Assembly (NCBI GenBank): GCA_033980235.1
Contig: CM067066.1
Location: forward strand, 38,302,955-38,366,954
Source of the DNA: Diadema setosum
Lineage: Eukaryota > Echinodermata > Echinoidea > Diadematoida > Diadematidae
DNA: 64,000 bases
Direction of reading: 5' to 3'
The translations under genes were made by a program, and so were the position numbers. Each line of letters begins with the position of its first letter. The stretch's first letter is position 1. Positions 1 through 46,100 of the stretch are shown one piece after another. The notes beneath the pieces are model-generated. The model made no database searches, was not told the DNA's origin, and saw only the letters and a program-made list of their open reading frames with translations.

Positions 1-433
1 TACATCCCCGTAGCAATTTCTCCTCGCAAGACTTTCATCGCTCGGGATAGTTGAGCTAATAGTTTAGAATATTTGCCCCAAAGCACTGGGCCATCATGTT
101 TTAACTTTTCAGAATATATGTTATAAATAAACAATCAAAATCCAATTGATAAAATAATTTGTCAATATCAAAATTATCTTCAAAATTCTTCAAACGATAA
201 TAATTTTTTCCTGTATGACGTTCAGTGCCCTTTTTCATAAAGCTGTTCATAAAGTTACGAACAACTTATGAGCGACTGGTGGTCAGTTCTGATGTGCTAT
301 ACTTATCAGAATTTCCATAATTCAGCACAAGAACTGATCGCCGGTACTCGTAAGTTGTTCGTAGCTTTACGAACAGCTTTTATGAAACAGGGCCCAGTTC
401 TTTTGAATGCTAAATTCTTATTCCTTTTTGCAG

Positions 434-33555
<33,122 letters not shown>

Positions 33556-34185
33556 GACATGAAGCAGATGTACTTAATGGTACATGTAAAATTTACCAAT
33601 CGGATATCTGTTCCATGTATTTGATTCTCGTAGGCTGCCTGAAATCGAATTATGTGCAAATAGTTTAATTTCGTAAATGGAGATGTCGTTAAAATTCATT
33701 ATGAAATATCAAGACATGATATCCTCCTCACACTTGGAACAGGCTGCGGTCACAACACAGGACGCCGTCCGGCCGATTTGCAGCCTTCTCGGTCACCGCT
33801 GGAATTAAGGCATCGCCTAATGATTCTTGGAGAAGCTGAATGGGCTGTAAGGCCCGAGCGATGCTCGAGTTAGGACCGGAAGATTTCCTGTTGGCTGCTG
33901 GTTGATTTTAGATAAAAACTTGGCGAAATTGGGGGATCTTCTCGGCAGAGGGTCTGGGCAGTGACTGAATGATGACCTACAGATAACGCCTATCGATCGA
34001 CGGGACATCTTTCGGCCCTTCACTCAAGAATAGTTTAAAAGCCACAACAGCAACACCAGAACCGTAGTTAAATGGAGAGTTATTCACAATTTATATTTTG
34101 CATTTTCCGTCATAGTCGTTCAAGTTAATGTGTGTAGATTAAAGGGAAAGTCTATCCTGATAATGTACTGCTTTGAATCAAAACA

Positions 34186-34191
34186 AATAAA
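34186..34191 (+). terminator. Polyadenylation signal AATAAA (proximal)
   Basis: Canonical hexamer about 630 bp after the stop codon. Confidence 0.5.
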
Positions 34192-34338
34192 TCAGAGAAG
34201 TAGATCAGTGAACATGTAATTGTATTAAGAGACCGTCATGTTCGATGCGAATTATTGATTATGTTTCAAATTCAAAATGTGTACATGTGATGTTGTAAAG
34301 TTATTGTAGATTCTCAGTTAGTTTTGTTGACCACGAAA

Positions 34339-34344
34339 AATAAA
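34339..34344 (+). terminator. Polyadenylation signal AATAAA (distal)
   Basis: Canonical hexamer about 785 bp after the stop codon, followed by T/G-rich sequence. Confidence 0.55.
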
Positions 34345-34985
34345 TGATAGTGTATTCAATGAACATCTTGTATGAATCATAGGTTATATTTTTTTTCGTT
34401 TAATTCAGAAAATGCTAATAATGTAATCAGAAAACTTGATGTAAGCGTGGTCACAGAAGGCCGTATCGGCAATGGTTGTCGCTTGAATAGGGGTGAGAAT
34501 GTTTATAAGATCGCGTGTATAAAGTATAGTCGAATTCATGGTTATGATTCATGGTTATGATTTAAATTACAGTCATCCCACGAATTCCAAGGTTTTTTAT
34601 CCACCATTCAGTGCAAGTATGATTTCATTTTTTTTTTTAATTTCATTAAACTGGATTGTAAACTTTGTTTTCAAAATCTTCATACACATAGACATGACGA
34701 TATGTCCTTATAAATTATTGATCTGAGATTCACGTTAATAACCCTCCAATAACAAAAGATAACGCTTAACTCTAGCTGTTTCAGAATATACACTGCATGC
34801 AGTTGCCTTGTCCAGGACATTGATTTTCATGTTTATCTTTCATCGTTCATTCCCCAGCCACAAAACTTTATTAAAGATGGACACTGATTTGCTCTTAAAT
34901 GGTCTTGTCTCCTGAAATCGCTGATAGCATTAAGCATTTTTGTCCGATATTAGAGAGTTATCTAGCGTTTCTCTAAGAATTTTCG

Positions 34986-35024
<39 letters not shown>

Positions 35025-35030
35025 TGCTTG
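34986..35030. repeat. (GT)n microsatellite
   Basis: About 20 GT units with one interruption. Confidence 0.95.
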
Positions 35031-35365
35031 TTCTCATGCAGTAACATTGCATGCTCCAGTTACACGTATTTTTTTTTTCCTTGGGACTAATAGTCAATTT
35101 GAACAGAACGAGTCGGGTGAAAATTTTGATTATGCAGCGACATGTGATTTTAATTTGAGATCCGGAAGTAATTCACAGGGACAGATGATTTTTTCTTCTT
35201 TAAAGGCAAAACGCAATAATGATTAATTAGAAAAGCTTGAAAAGAGTTCAGACTATACGAAAAAACACGAATAGGAACATGTAACCATGGACGAGGTCCA
35301 TGATGTAACCATGGGTTTGGAGAGTATTAGGAGTCGGATGCAGATTGTGAGAGAGTATGTGGATT

Positions 35366-35370
<5 letters not shown>

Positions 35371-35405
<35 letters not shown>
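35371..35405. repeat. (GT)n microsatellite
   Basis: Uninterrupted GT run. Confidence 0.95.
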
Positions 35406-35407
<2 letters not shown>

Positions 35408-35534
35408 GGAAAAAGGTCAATTCACTAACAGTTTCTGACATGCACACACACACAGACACCCCCTGCATACACAAAGTAATCCATCCACATGAAAAACAGA
35501 TAACACCAACAAATATGCGAGCACGTACTCACGC

Positions 35535-35535
35535 G

Positions 35536-35569
<34 letters not shown>
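35535..35569. repeat. (CG)n(CA)n microsatellite
   Basis: A short CG run leads into a CA run. Confidence 0.92.
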
Positions 35570-36078
35570 TCTTTGCAAGCTCATATGAACATGTTGCACA
35601 AAAACATCACTATTGTGCTCACATTCACACTCTTGAGTACTAAAAGCTTTCTGTTCCCCATTCTCGGCTGTCTCTTTATGTTTAGACATTCAAATAATAT
35701 AGCATTTGCATTTCTCAATGCGCCCCAAACAACACCGAGCAATAGCTGAAGATGAACGTCTCCTGTCTGAGTGTTTGTGAGTGTGTGTGTGTGTGTGTGT
35801 GTATGTGTGTGTTTGTCTTGTCAATTGCAATGACGTCAACCCCACATTTTCCATCAAAGAAGTTGTTATAACTCCAAATTATGTGGTATTGGGATCACAT
35901 ACCTTAAAGCATTTTTTTTTAATTATGTACCAACGAATAATACATGTTTTCATGTTTGTTTGATATAATTTTTTTTTTGTAAAGTTTATAGTCTTATGTT
36001 TCTATTTTGTAAGTATTGCGATAATTTGTATCTGCGAACCTATTCAAAGAATAAATCGTCTGATTGTTAATTGAAGAC

Positions 36079-36539
36079 CTGAATATAAGAACGACCCAAG
36101 GCCAAATTTTTGGCCAAATTCAGTTTGACATGGGAAATTGTAGCTTATGCATGGACTCATCTTGTGTATAAATGATAAATCCTAATTACCCCCGGAAGTG
36201 CCTGAAATGAATGAGTTAAAGCTTATGAATGTAAAAATGAAGGACTTGGGTCATTCTTACATTCTTATTATAGCGCCCTTTCTCATCCTCTCATCTCTAT
36301 AACAGAATATCATGTATATGAATCAAAGAACGACCCAAGTCCATCACACAATATGGCCTCTCCACAATTAATGTAAATGTTAATTGTCATAATAACATAA
36401 TGTTCTAATTTGCATATACAATGTTGCCTTCTCGTCACAGTTAAATAGAATATAATTGGACAAATAAAAAAGATAGGAAGTTTTTTTTAAAGTTTACTCG
36501 AAATGGTCTTCCATGGACTTGGGTCGTTCTTATATTCAG
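36079..36539. mobile_element. Palindromic MITE-like element, 461 bp, 22-bp perfect TIRs
   Basis: Left end begins CTGAATATAAGAACGACC and the right end (36518-36539) is its exact complement over 22 bp. A weaker internal inverted pair (gacttgggtcattcttac / gaacgacccaagtc) lies at 36243-36346. A direct repeat attgttaatt lies just outside on both sides (36063-36072 and about 36545-36555), a possible target duplication. Confidence 0.85.
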
Positions 36540-36683
36540 ATACTCAATTGTTAATTTCTACATATTCCACCAAAAGCATATACACCAGATTAATGCAAAG
36601 CTACATCTTATTCCTATTGTCCCTTAATGCTATTTTTTCCTTAATTCTCTATATAAGATTTTGCAATCTTTCTATCCAAGTGT

Positions 36684-36790
36684 GCACCAGATCGTTGAAT
36701 TTCAATTCTAAAAATGCAAAAGCTCCCACATTTGATATAAGAATGATTATCACCCACCCCCCCCCCCGCTCGATCGCTGCGCTTCCTCTA
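36684..36790. repeat. Dispersed repeat fragment (GCACCAGATCGTTGAATTTC family)
   Basis: gcaccagatcgttgaatttc then aatgcaaaagctccc and a C-run with ctcgatcgctgcgcttcct. Related words occur at about 52323-52360 and 58230-58345. Confidence 0.7.
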
Positions 36791-39330
36791 ATTCGTTCGT
36801 CAACACACAATCTAGGAGTCCATGTTTACGTTCACTCGATGTCACTGGGGCTATCATATAGGTATGATAGTTTACTCGAGAGCTATAGGCTTACTTATAC
36901 TTAAGTCGTATTTCAAGGGTTTTAGCCCTATACGATACGATCCATGTTATTTTGAGAAATTAGAAACATAGAAAGTCACCGCTTTTCATTTCAAAGTTGT
37001 TTAAAGTAGTTTGGTATTTTGAGCATGGGGTTAAGAAAAAAGTGTACCACATGCCTTTTGTACTTGAAACTATTGTTAATTTGAAAGACCTGTTAATTTT
37101 ACAGTTTTTAAACATACATCTCTTTGGGAAAATGGGAAAATATTTACAGGTGCGAAACTTAAGAGAGAACTAGAGAAAATGTCCATCAAGATAGTTATCT
37201 TTTCGTCAGTTGACATTTGGTGATAAGGGTTTCGTGTGCACCGATCAAAATATAATGCATCGGTGGCATCGCGCACTTTAAAAAAAAATGTAACTGCAAC
37301 AAGCTGGCATAATTATGCAACACGAAATTATGCACAGACACATATGCACACACAGGTTTGGATCCAAATATGGCCCGTCACAAACGTATGGTGTCTGTCT
37401 GTGTATGTTTGTCATATCTTGCCGAGATGGCAGCACACGCTGGGTGAAGTGGCTGGTGACGGATGTTTGAGTTTATGTTATTAAAAGGAATATTCTCAGT
37501 GAATCTTAACAGCAAAAGATATCTATAATTAGGAGAGTGTCACTTAGGACGAAAGAGTCGGAAAGTCGTGAAAGAAATTGGCAGACCAGAAAGCTATGAC
37601 CACTTTGTTTTATCAGAACGAGTTATCTGAGACATTTGTTACAAACCATCTAAGTAATATGACAACGATCTCACTTGAATATGACAGGTCACTTTCATTC
37701 ACTGTCAATATTTACACATTTGCTTTGCGGGATATTTCTCCTTGATTCAAGGGATACTGAATAGGAAAGGCTGCTAAGGATGATTATGTTGGAATCCCTA
37801 TTCAAACTTGGTATTCAATCCTTTCGAATATCTTCAAATGTGATTGTAATATCACACCACGTAATCTGTTATTATACAATCTCCCCTGGTGAAAGGTATG
37901 CTATTCCACTTATACAAGAAAAAAAAAAAAAACCCACCCACAATCACATTCCTTTTTTTATCTCACTCATTTTTTTTTTCAAACCTAACACCATCGAAAA
38001 CATACAATGCAGATTACGTTCTTGTTGTAGTGACTCTCTTCCAAGTAAGGCAGACAGATTTGATAACACACAGCCAAAAATGCAATGGGAGAAACATTGA
38101 TCGTGCTATAATAATAGACGCTGATGATTATATAGACACAGTTAAAATGCAACATGAAAAACATTAGTATCGCTACGGTCCACACGTCATGGTAATGGGT
38201 GAAAAGCGGCGCCATATGTGATTTTAATGTATTGGATTGGAACGTTAGACATTTAAAAGTTGCAAAGACGCACTTTCGTTGGTTTCAAATATGAACATTC
38301 AATTTAAAACATTGAGCAAGCATATTTTCCAGGAGCCAAAGAGTCGTGATTGTGTATATAATATCGCAGACGTAAATTATCGATGTTATTCGGATTTATA
38401 CTGACTTACAAAGTGGACCGTAAGCTATAAATTCGCTATAAGTCTGAAAATACTCATCTGTTAAAGGCAGTGTACAAGTACATTCATAACAAAACCAATC
38501 ATATAAGACAAAGACACATCCAGATACAGTGACCTTTATCTGAGTGATGTCTTTCGAGATGATGCTGTGATCAATATATGAACTGGGGCTGTTTGAATGG
38601 AGTGTCCGGTATTCCTTTCGCCGTGTATGACAGTCTCAAATTTGTATAGTGTCCTCGGGTTTTGACAAAACCTTTGCTGAGAGCCCCTGATCAAACAAGA
38701 ACAGATATTACGACAATTATGTTTGTCGACGTAACACACTGCCATTCTCTTTTAAAAGTGGAAGGTTCTAAACCAGTACAAATATTATGTGATGTACAGG
38801 AAAACGTTGGCGCAGCAAAGAAGCTAGACTGCAATAGAAAAGCATGAAGTGCTCTCAATATGTTCGTATCCGTGTTTATATATTTCTCTCGTCGCATATA
38901 GCAAACGAAAATTGAAAATATGAAATCTTGATTTGTCTTCTTATACTCTTTGTCACTTTTAGGTGAAGTGATATGCAAGATTTACACTTCAGCATACAGC
39001 TTCAAAAAGTGCAGCTATTAGGAGAATATTCTTAGAAAAAGAAACTCAAAGAGAGTATTTCCCCCACCCCTCCGAAAAAAAAAAGAAGAGGAAGAATGCA
39101 GTATAGTTTGTGAACATAACACCCATTACTATTAGGTCAGCGAGTAAGTTGCCTACTAAGTATTTGAATATTATACCCAGAGAACGCAATACCAACATCA
39201 TGTCAACACTTCAGATGGGCCACACATTCCGCAAGCATCATAGAATTTTACGAGTGCGCATGCTCAAACTTGTATAAGAAATCGGTAACAGGCTTACATT
39301 TTTTTTTTAGAACTGGACGCCGGATGGTAC

Positions 39331-39484
39331 TCAGTTCAGTCGAAGAAGGCGTGAGAAGAACAAGTAATATTGGAGGACAGTAAATTGTAATCACTACATC
39401 TCAGCTACAACTTTAAGAATTCTACTGAAATCTCGGGGAGTGGATATCAGACAGAAATGTTCACTACGTCGTTCGCATACTCAG
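39331..39484 (+). promoter_or_regulatory. Gene 2 possible transcription start and non-coding first exon
   Basis: An initiator-like tactcagttcag at about 39329-39340 and a donor cag|gtatga at 39484/39485 would make a 5'UTR exon spliced to 39990. No convincing TATA box (tataaga at about 39275 is too far). This is inference only. Confidence 0.25.
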
Positions 39485-39989
39485 GTATGAAATTTGATTT
39501 GCGCTGGCAAAATGTTTTTGTTTTGTTGTTTTTTTCAAAATAAAAGGTACTTTAGAAAGTGTAAAGTTACAGACCGTATACAGTAAACTTAGTTGTTGTT
39601 TTTTTTTTTCAAAAAGAATAAAGGATTCTACACTCACAATACAATGTACCTTCTAACACATGCCTCAAACATATTTTCTTAATCCCGTGGTTACATCGCT
39701 GAAGATTAACTCTCAAGGAACATATGTTTACCGTTCTTAAACGTTACTCTTCACTCCAAAACAATCTGAAATGTTTGAAAAGTGGTCTTAATTGTATATC
39801 TTTTAACGTCTTTGCCTTTTACCTTGTTTAATGGAAAAACAGGAAGGAAAAAAAAAGATCAAAATGCTGACCGCATTGTTGACATGCTAAGAATAGCTTA
39901 TTTCCGTTTGTCGAAAGTTAATCAATCCCACCAGATATGACATGTGCATTGTGCTTAGTTTGCCTGATTTTCTACACCACTTCTTACAG

Positions 39990-40064
39990 TTACCATCTAG
40001 ACCTGATGTCTAAGATATTTCCCTGTGACACTCAAGTGTCGAAAAGCAGAGGTGAACATTAGAA
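39990..40064 (+). other. Gene 2 5'UTR part of the signal-peptide exon
   Basis: A strong acceptor (ctacaccacttcttacag) ends at 39989 and the ATG is at 40065, so the start exon probably has 75 nt of 5'UTR and a non-coding exon upstream. Confidence 0.5.
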
Positions 40065-40143
40065 ATGGAACGGACATTAGTTCTGATGCTTGTTCCGTCG
40101 GTATGGTCGGTGTTCTTCATGGAGGCATGCGGCTCTTCCGAAG
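40065..40143 (+). CDS. Gene 2 exon: start codon and signal peptide
   Basis: ATG in gaacattagaaATGG, 26 codons, ends in phase 1 at donor gtaaga. MERTLVLMLVPSVWSVFFME is a short charged start plus hydrophobic core, followed by ACGSSEG: a typical secretory signal peptide. Phase 1 fits the CUB exon that follows. Confidence 0.82.
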
Positions 40144-43100
40144 GTAAGACGCTTTCCATTTTCCATCTTCACGAACCCAAGCAACATGAAACTTTAATAA
40201 GAAGCCATTTTTCAGCAGAGTGATTGTACAACATATTTAAGAGGCTCCAATCTTTCCGCCGGGTCACTGATCACGATTAATATTGTAACAGGCGCTGAGG
40301 ACAAACGAATGGCTATAAACATCTGACACTGCATGTCCTCTTCACACAAAGAGATCGATGACAGATGAAGCGAGCTTAGAGCATTATAAACTCTTTATTC
40401 ACCTTGGAATTAAGCAACAGTTGTAAAATTGGTTCTGATAATTAGGGCATTGCTGGTTTTTATGGTTGGCCCTTTAGGTGCCTTGATATATGCACGTGCT
40501 GTTGTTATATTTGGATTTTACCCAGCTCGCTTGTTTGACACGAGATGGTACTTCCAGACGTTCATTCATTAGTTCTATTGTCTCATTTGACAGCATATTC
40601 AGATATTCGTTTATTTTACTTAAAGAGGTTTATAAACGTAATGTTTATCAAGGCAATAATTCACGTTGCTCTTTATAGGGTTTATCATCTTTTATCAATG
40701 AACAACTTTTTGTTTGAACTTTAAGAACTATTCATGTTGGTAACATTTCTTGAACTATAACAAGACGTTGCAATACAGTATGTTCCCCCCCCCAAAGAAA
40801 AACAAACAAACAAACAATACAATCGGATTTTCGCATTAATAACACCCAATATGATTAAAGTGTCAAAATTCTACTTCAGGGTCTTAAAATATAACAGTTT
40901 ACCTCTATTTTGCAGAAAACCCCATTCAATTTGGTTAGGCAGTCACAGAGAAATGTGGATTGTTTTAAAGCATGTCATGAGTCTGATTCTTCCAAGTTTA
41001 CCACTTGTATGCTCTTGGAACTGCAAATTAATGTGTGAACACAATAGACAGAACTTGGAGGGAAGACATTCCTGACATGCTCGACGAAATTCCTCATTTC
41101 TCTTTGACCACTGAAGCAAATCAAATGGGGGTTTTCTGTAAGATGTGGGCGATGAGTTATAGTTTCATATCCTGAAATTGTATTTGGATTGATTCACTAT
41201 TTCTATAGACATTGTTGCGGAGGCTTCCGTTGTATTTATTTCTTTTTTTTTTTTGGGGGGGGGGGACATACGGTATATGTATAAAGCAGATTCGTATATG
41301 TTGCATTTCCAACAGTTTATGTTAGTTTCCAATAGTGTACTGATATACTGCACAGAAGTAGATTAAATACTATAAGTAATTTGTTGGGGTTTTACGCTTA
41401 CAAAGTGGTATATTTTTGTTCCTGTTTGGTAAAGAGTTCAAGTCTATAGGCTTTCCCTTTGACCAGCACTCGAAAACATATACAGCAATATGTCTACATA
41501 ATGTAATTATGTACACATGTAATATATATAGTAGAAAGATAGATAGATAGATATATTGATTGATAGATAGATAGATAGAAAGAGATATATAAAATGTGTA
41601 AAAAATACATTTAAAGTAATAAGGTATTTTGAAAAACTGGCAGACACCTCTTTTCACAGCCTTATTGGTTAAGCTTTTACCCTAGATCGCACTCGCCAAG
41701 AGGACATACCTTATGAAGCAAATACGAATGCAAATAGCGAGCAATTGTGATGAGCCTTCAGGGGTATATCCAAAGCGATGGTTTCTATCAATTATTATAT
41801 GTTTGCACTTCAAGGATGTTATATCTGTAATCGAGATTGCACTTGGTTTACGAAGAAGGCAAAGAGGGCTTAAGTTTCTGCATCCAGCCCGGCGGACAAC
41901 AATGACTTAGTTTCGTAATGCCTCGTCGAATCTGAAACCTCGCGTCGCTGACCAATATTGAATTTATAAAGAATGAAATGATGACGGTGGGGATGAAGAA
42001 AAAGAAGAACAAGAAGAAGCAGATGGCAGAGGAGAAGAAGTTTGAGAGAAGCTTCCCCTGGCAGAATCGATGTCTCAAGAAGCAGAGTAATAACTTGACC
42101 CAAATTTCTTCTGAGCGAAGTTGAGAAGATAACGAAATTCTCATAACGAGAAAATGTAGCGCCCCGATTCATCGCAATGATGATTTCTTGCCACTTTGCT
42201 GTATTTCAGCTATGTACACTTCAGAAGAATGATATGTTTGCATTTCTTAAAGAGTGAAGCTGTATCTGAGATTCAGAGTACATACATATAGTGACTACAT
42301 ACACTTTGTACAAGTGTCAACTTTAGATTTCTTTCGAAACGTATTGGGTGGGGGAGGCAGCCTTGTAAGTTGTTGCCATCTCCATTAAACTTTTACTAGT
42401 ACTCGATGATTGCAACAGAACGGAAATTGTCGCAAATATCAAATAAATAACTACACCTTGATTTACTACACTTGTGACTGGAGGGTATAAATCATTGGGT
42501 TTTCTGGGGTTACGAAGGCAGTTGGTAGTTGAAAGACACACAATGAGACAGAAAGTATATCATCTTGATTCAGTGGTATTCGGCATTATAACCAATATAC
42601 ATTGTATCTTTACAATCTTGTACAATACCTTTTCAACACATGTTTTGATGGTTGACAATCTTAATTTCCGTTAATGTTGCATATCGCCTCAATTCTTTTC
42701 CATTTTAACTATATCCTTCTTTCAGACAGCTGCGGATCACAACAACTGCAACTCGACACGGACAATCCGTCCCTCGTTCTTGCCCCGCCGGTTCATGACG
42801 TAACTGATGACGTGGTTAACTGCGAGTATAACATTTCCTGTCCTGTAGGACTTCGCATGGGCTTTGAAATATCAAAGGCAGATTTCAGGTACCGAATATT
42901 TTAGACACATAGAACACAGATATGGTGCAGAATGCCATAGAGAAAGATTTCACGGTATTTGGTGAATCTAAAATGTGATGCTGTTTACGTGGAACGGAAA
43001 ATTTGGTTGTTGTTTTTTACGGTTAATATGATTAACCGTCCATGCTTTTTTTTTTTTTTTACATTCGCAATTAATTATTTTCATATTTTGTGGCCAAGCA

Positions 43101-46100
43101 CTGAACCGTTTGTTCAGAACTACTACCGAACTTTTCGTTGTGGGATATTGCGTTGTTCCGGTACACGACACAAAATGTATGCATTCATTATCTCTGTCAT
43201 ATTTCCGTACCTTTCCATATTTCGAGCTTCTCCAAATATTCGCTGTCGATAAGCGACGGTCGCTATTCCGGTGCACCGCCTTCCTGGGCAACGTCGGCTA
43301 TGACTGTGGCGTCTCGGAAATGGTACGCGTCGACCGACCACCAAGTTTGGCTCGCTGTGGGGAAAGACGAAAGGAGGAGCCAAGTATTCACCTTTGCAGA
43401 CCAGTCAAGGGCCAATAGATCCCAATCAGCACCTTTTATCATTCAAATTACTCTACAGCCGGACAGAGGTAAACTGATCAACAATGTCTGGGACGTAAGG
43501 GTAGTCACACACTGACACACACACGCACAAATACAAACATGCAACTAAAAACTAATTAAATGCACACACAAGATGAAAAACAGCGTGATAACAAACATAG
43601 CGCGTATGATAAGCACTGTACGTTTAAGTATCTACATTATTATTTATCTATTGGTCTTTACAAGCATTACTATTCATGCGACATTTTAGTTTAGTGTTTG
43701 CAAAGAAATCGGAAAAACCCCCACAAACAACCAAACCTGTAACTAATGGGAAATGTTTATTTCAGCCTGTTATTTCAATTTCATTCTCATCAGTGTAATT
43801 AATTTGACATCGTGTTGTTTATCTTTTGATTCTATGGGAGACAACTGTAAATCCTCAAAAATAATTCTTTGCCAAAGTAGCAATCAGTACTGAGGATGGT
43901 TGAAATAAAAACTGACCTTGCTCTAATCATCACAACAGTGGAGTGCGGAACGGACGAACTCCATTGTGCTTCAGGACTTCATTGCATGGACATCACACAG
44001 CGCTGTGACGGTTACCCACAATGCCCCGACTACTCAGACGAGCTTGGTTGCTGTAAGTGCATGGAATCTAATTTTTCTTTCTTTGTGTGTGTGTGTGTGT
44101 GTGTGCGTGTGTGTGTGTATGTGTGTGTGCGTGTGTGAGTGTGTGTGTGCTTTTTTATTAGTGGTAGGTACTTGCGTACTGAAGTGTATTAGTGGCAAAG
44201 GACGAAAGTCTAACATTTAAATCTAATGCAAATTTAAAAACACAACAGATTAGATATCTATGAATAATTGTGCAGAAATTGATCTTTATCAAAACAAAGT
44301 TTCTTTTTTCAATATTTCAGATTTAAAAAAAAATGTTTTAAAAATATTTCAACGAGTCACGATGGTGTCACGTGATAAATGTGCATGGTCATCTGCTAAG
44401 AAAGTTAACATCTACTATTGCTCTCTTACAGTTGGTTGCCCGGACGACCAGTTTACGTGTAAAACAGGAGATTGTGTATCCAGTGACGTCATCTGTGACG
44501 GACAAGTCAACTGTCACGATTACAGCGATGAGATCAACTGTGGTCAGTGAATAATAAAATGATACACGAGATGCACAAAGTTGAGACCTGCGATTTATAG
44601 TAATTCCTGTGTAACTCCTCGATCAAAAAAATAAGAGGTGTATTATTTACCTGTTACGTCATTCTACTTCTAATTTGCAAAAGATAATACTGATCTGGTC
44701 ACTAACCACTCGCTGTTTTGAATACACTTCAACCGCTGTGTAATGAAGAGAAATAATTCTGACATTTGCCATCAAAATGACCGATACAGTTAATTTGTAT
44801 CAACAACCTTCGATTTTTTTTTGCGTGTGTTTTTCTTTATTTCAGTTCCATGTGGAAATTCTTTGGTCAAAATCACCTCTACTGGCACAACATTTAATGT
44901 GACCTCGCCAAATTACCCAGAATTCCATGGCGGTTTCCTGTCCTGCGTCTGGCTCATTGAGTCGTCTTCACGTGATGATCAACGCATCTCTCTCAAACTC
45001 AGTCCATTCTACCGTTTTCCAGTGAACTTTAAAAGCGACGAGAATCTTTTCTCACTGGAGATTGGCCGAGGTCACACTCCTAATTCACCCGGAAGTAGTT
45101 TGTTCAGCCGTATTTACAGGAATACGGTGCCCAAACACATCAGCTTCACCGAACGGAAACTTTGGATGTCTTTCCGAGTCTTGTCTGCGAGGTTTGCTGG
45201 ATACTGGCAGGCTAGCTTCGAGGCCTATCATCCAAAGGGTACAAAGATATACCAAAATCTTAGTTCGATATGAAACCACAATATCCTTGTTCATAGCGTT
45301 GACGTACAGAGTTAAAATCCTTCCAATGTCATTACCTATTTGATTAAGTTATGATCACGCTGTAAGATGTAAATGCCTTGTAATCTTTGATTTTGTTTAA
45401 CTTTACGCATTGTGTTTTCTCTTTTAGTATTCTACGCAACAATGTTTCATATTTATCTCCAGTGTCACTTCTAGAGGTGATCGTAATACATTAAGTTATA
45501 CATTTTGTTGAAAATTGTTTTCTGTCAAACTTCCTGTCGTTCATATTTTCTTTGGTGTGAATACTAAATGAAAGAGAAATGGTTCATGATCTAAACTGAA
45601 TGTTGCACTACAAGACGGAGTAAATACATTATATTCTTGTCGAGATGAGTGTCACTTTAACTTCAAGCAGACATTTGCTCTGTGATGCGACGATTGGCAA
45701 ATTAGGGTTTCCGGCCTGAAACGTAAATTTCTGTCAATTACTCTACTGCTTTTTGCGTGATTTTTTTTTTCATCTTATTCTTTCTGTGAAAACTGGTTAT
45801 TGTCGACGCTTTTGACATGATTACTGTCCTCGGAAAGCTACACGTTGTCTTTCAGAGGCTTATATTATGTGTCTCGTATTGCCTAGGAAATCTAAGATTG
45901 TGTTTGCGCCATTAAAATGTCAAACTGTCAATACAGATTGTGGTGAGGACGAGTATCCCTGTGACTCTGGCCTTCAGTGTGTGACCAAAGAATCGCGTTG
46001 TGATGGCTATCCACAGTGTCTGGACTCCAGCGACGAGTTTGGATGCGGTAAGATCAGACTTCTACAAATACTGAAGATTATAGAAACCTGCTTAATCTTC

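Larger units (their letters stand above)
33556..34365 (+). other. Gene 1 3'UTR (predicted)
   Basis: AT-rich sequence after the stop with AATAAA at 34186-34191 and 34339-34344. The cleavage site is not visible; the end is an estimate. Confidence 0.55.
34366..39330. other. Intergenic region between the paralogues
   Basis: No protein-coding exon or RNA gene is recognised. It holds GT/CA microsatellites (34986-35030, 35371-35405, 35535-35569, 35779-35812), a palindromic element at 36079-36539 and a dispersed-repeat fragment at about 36684-36790. From 36900 to 39300 nothing is recognised. Confidence 0.6.

Noticed and set aside
35253..35689. Overlapping ORFs rich in HTHT and CVCV
   Set aside because: Products of GT/CA microsatellites.
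42959..43226. Open reading upstream of the second gene 2 CUB half
   Set aside because: Only from 43227 does it join in phase with the first half and continue the CUB pattern; the upstream part is intron.
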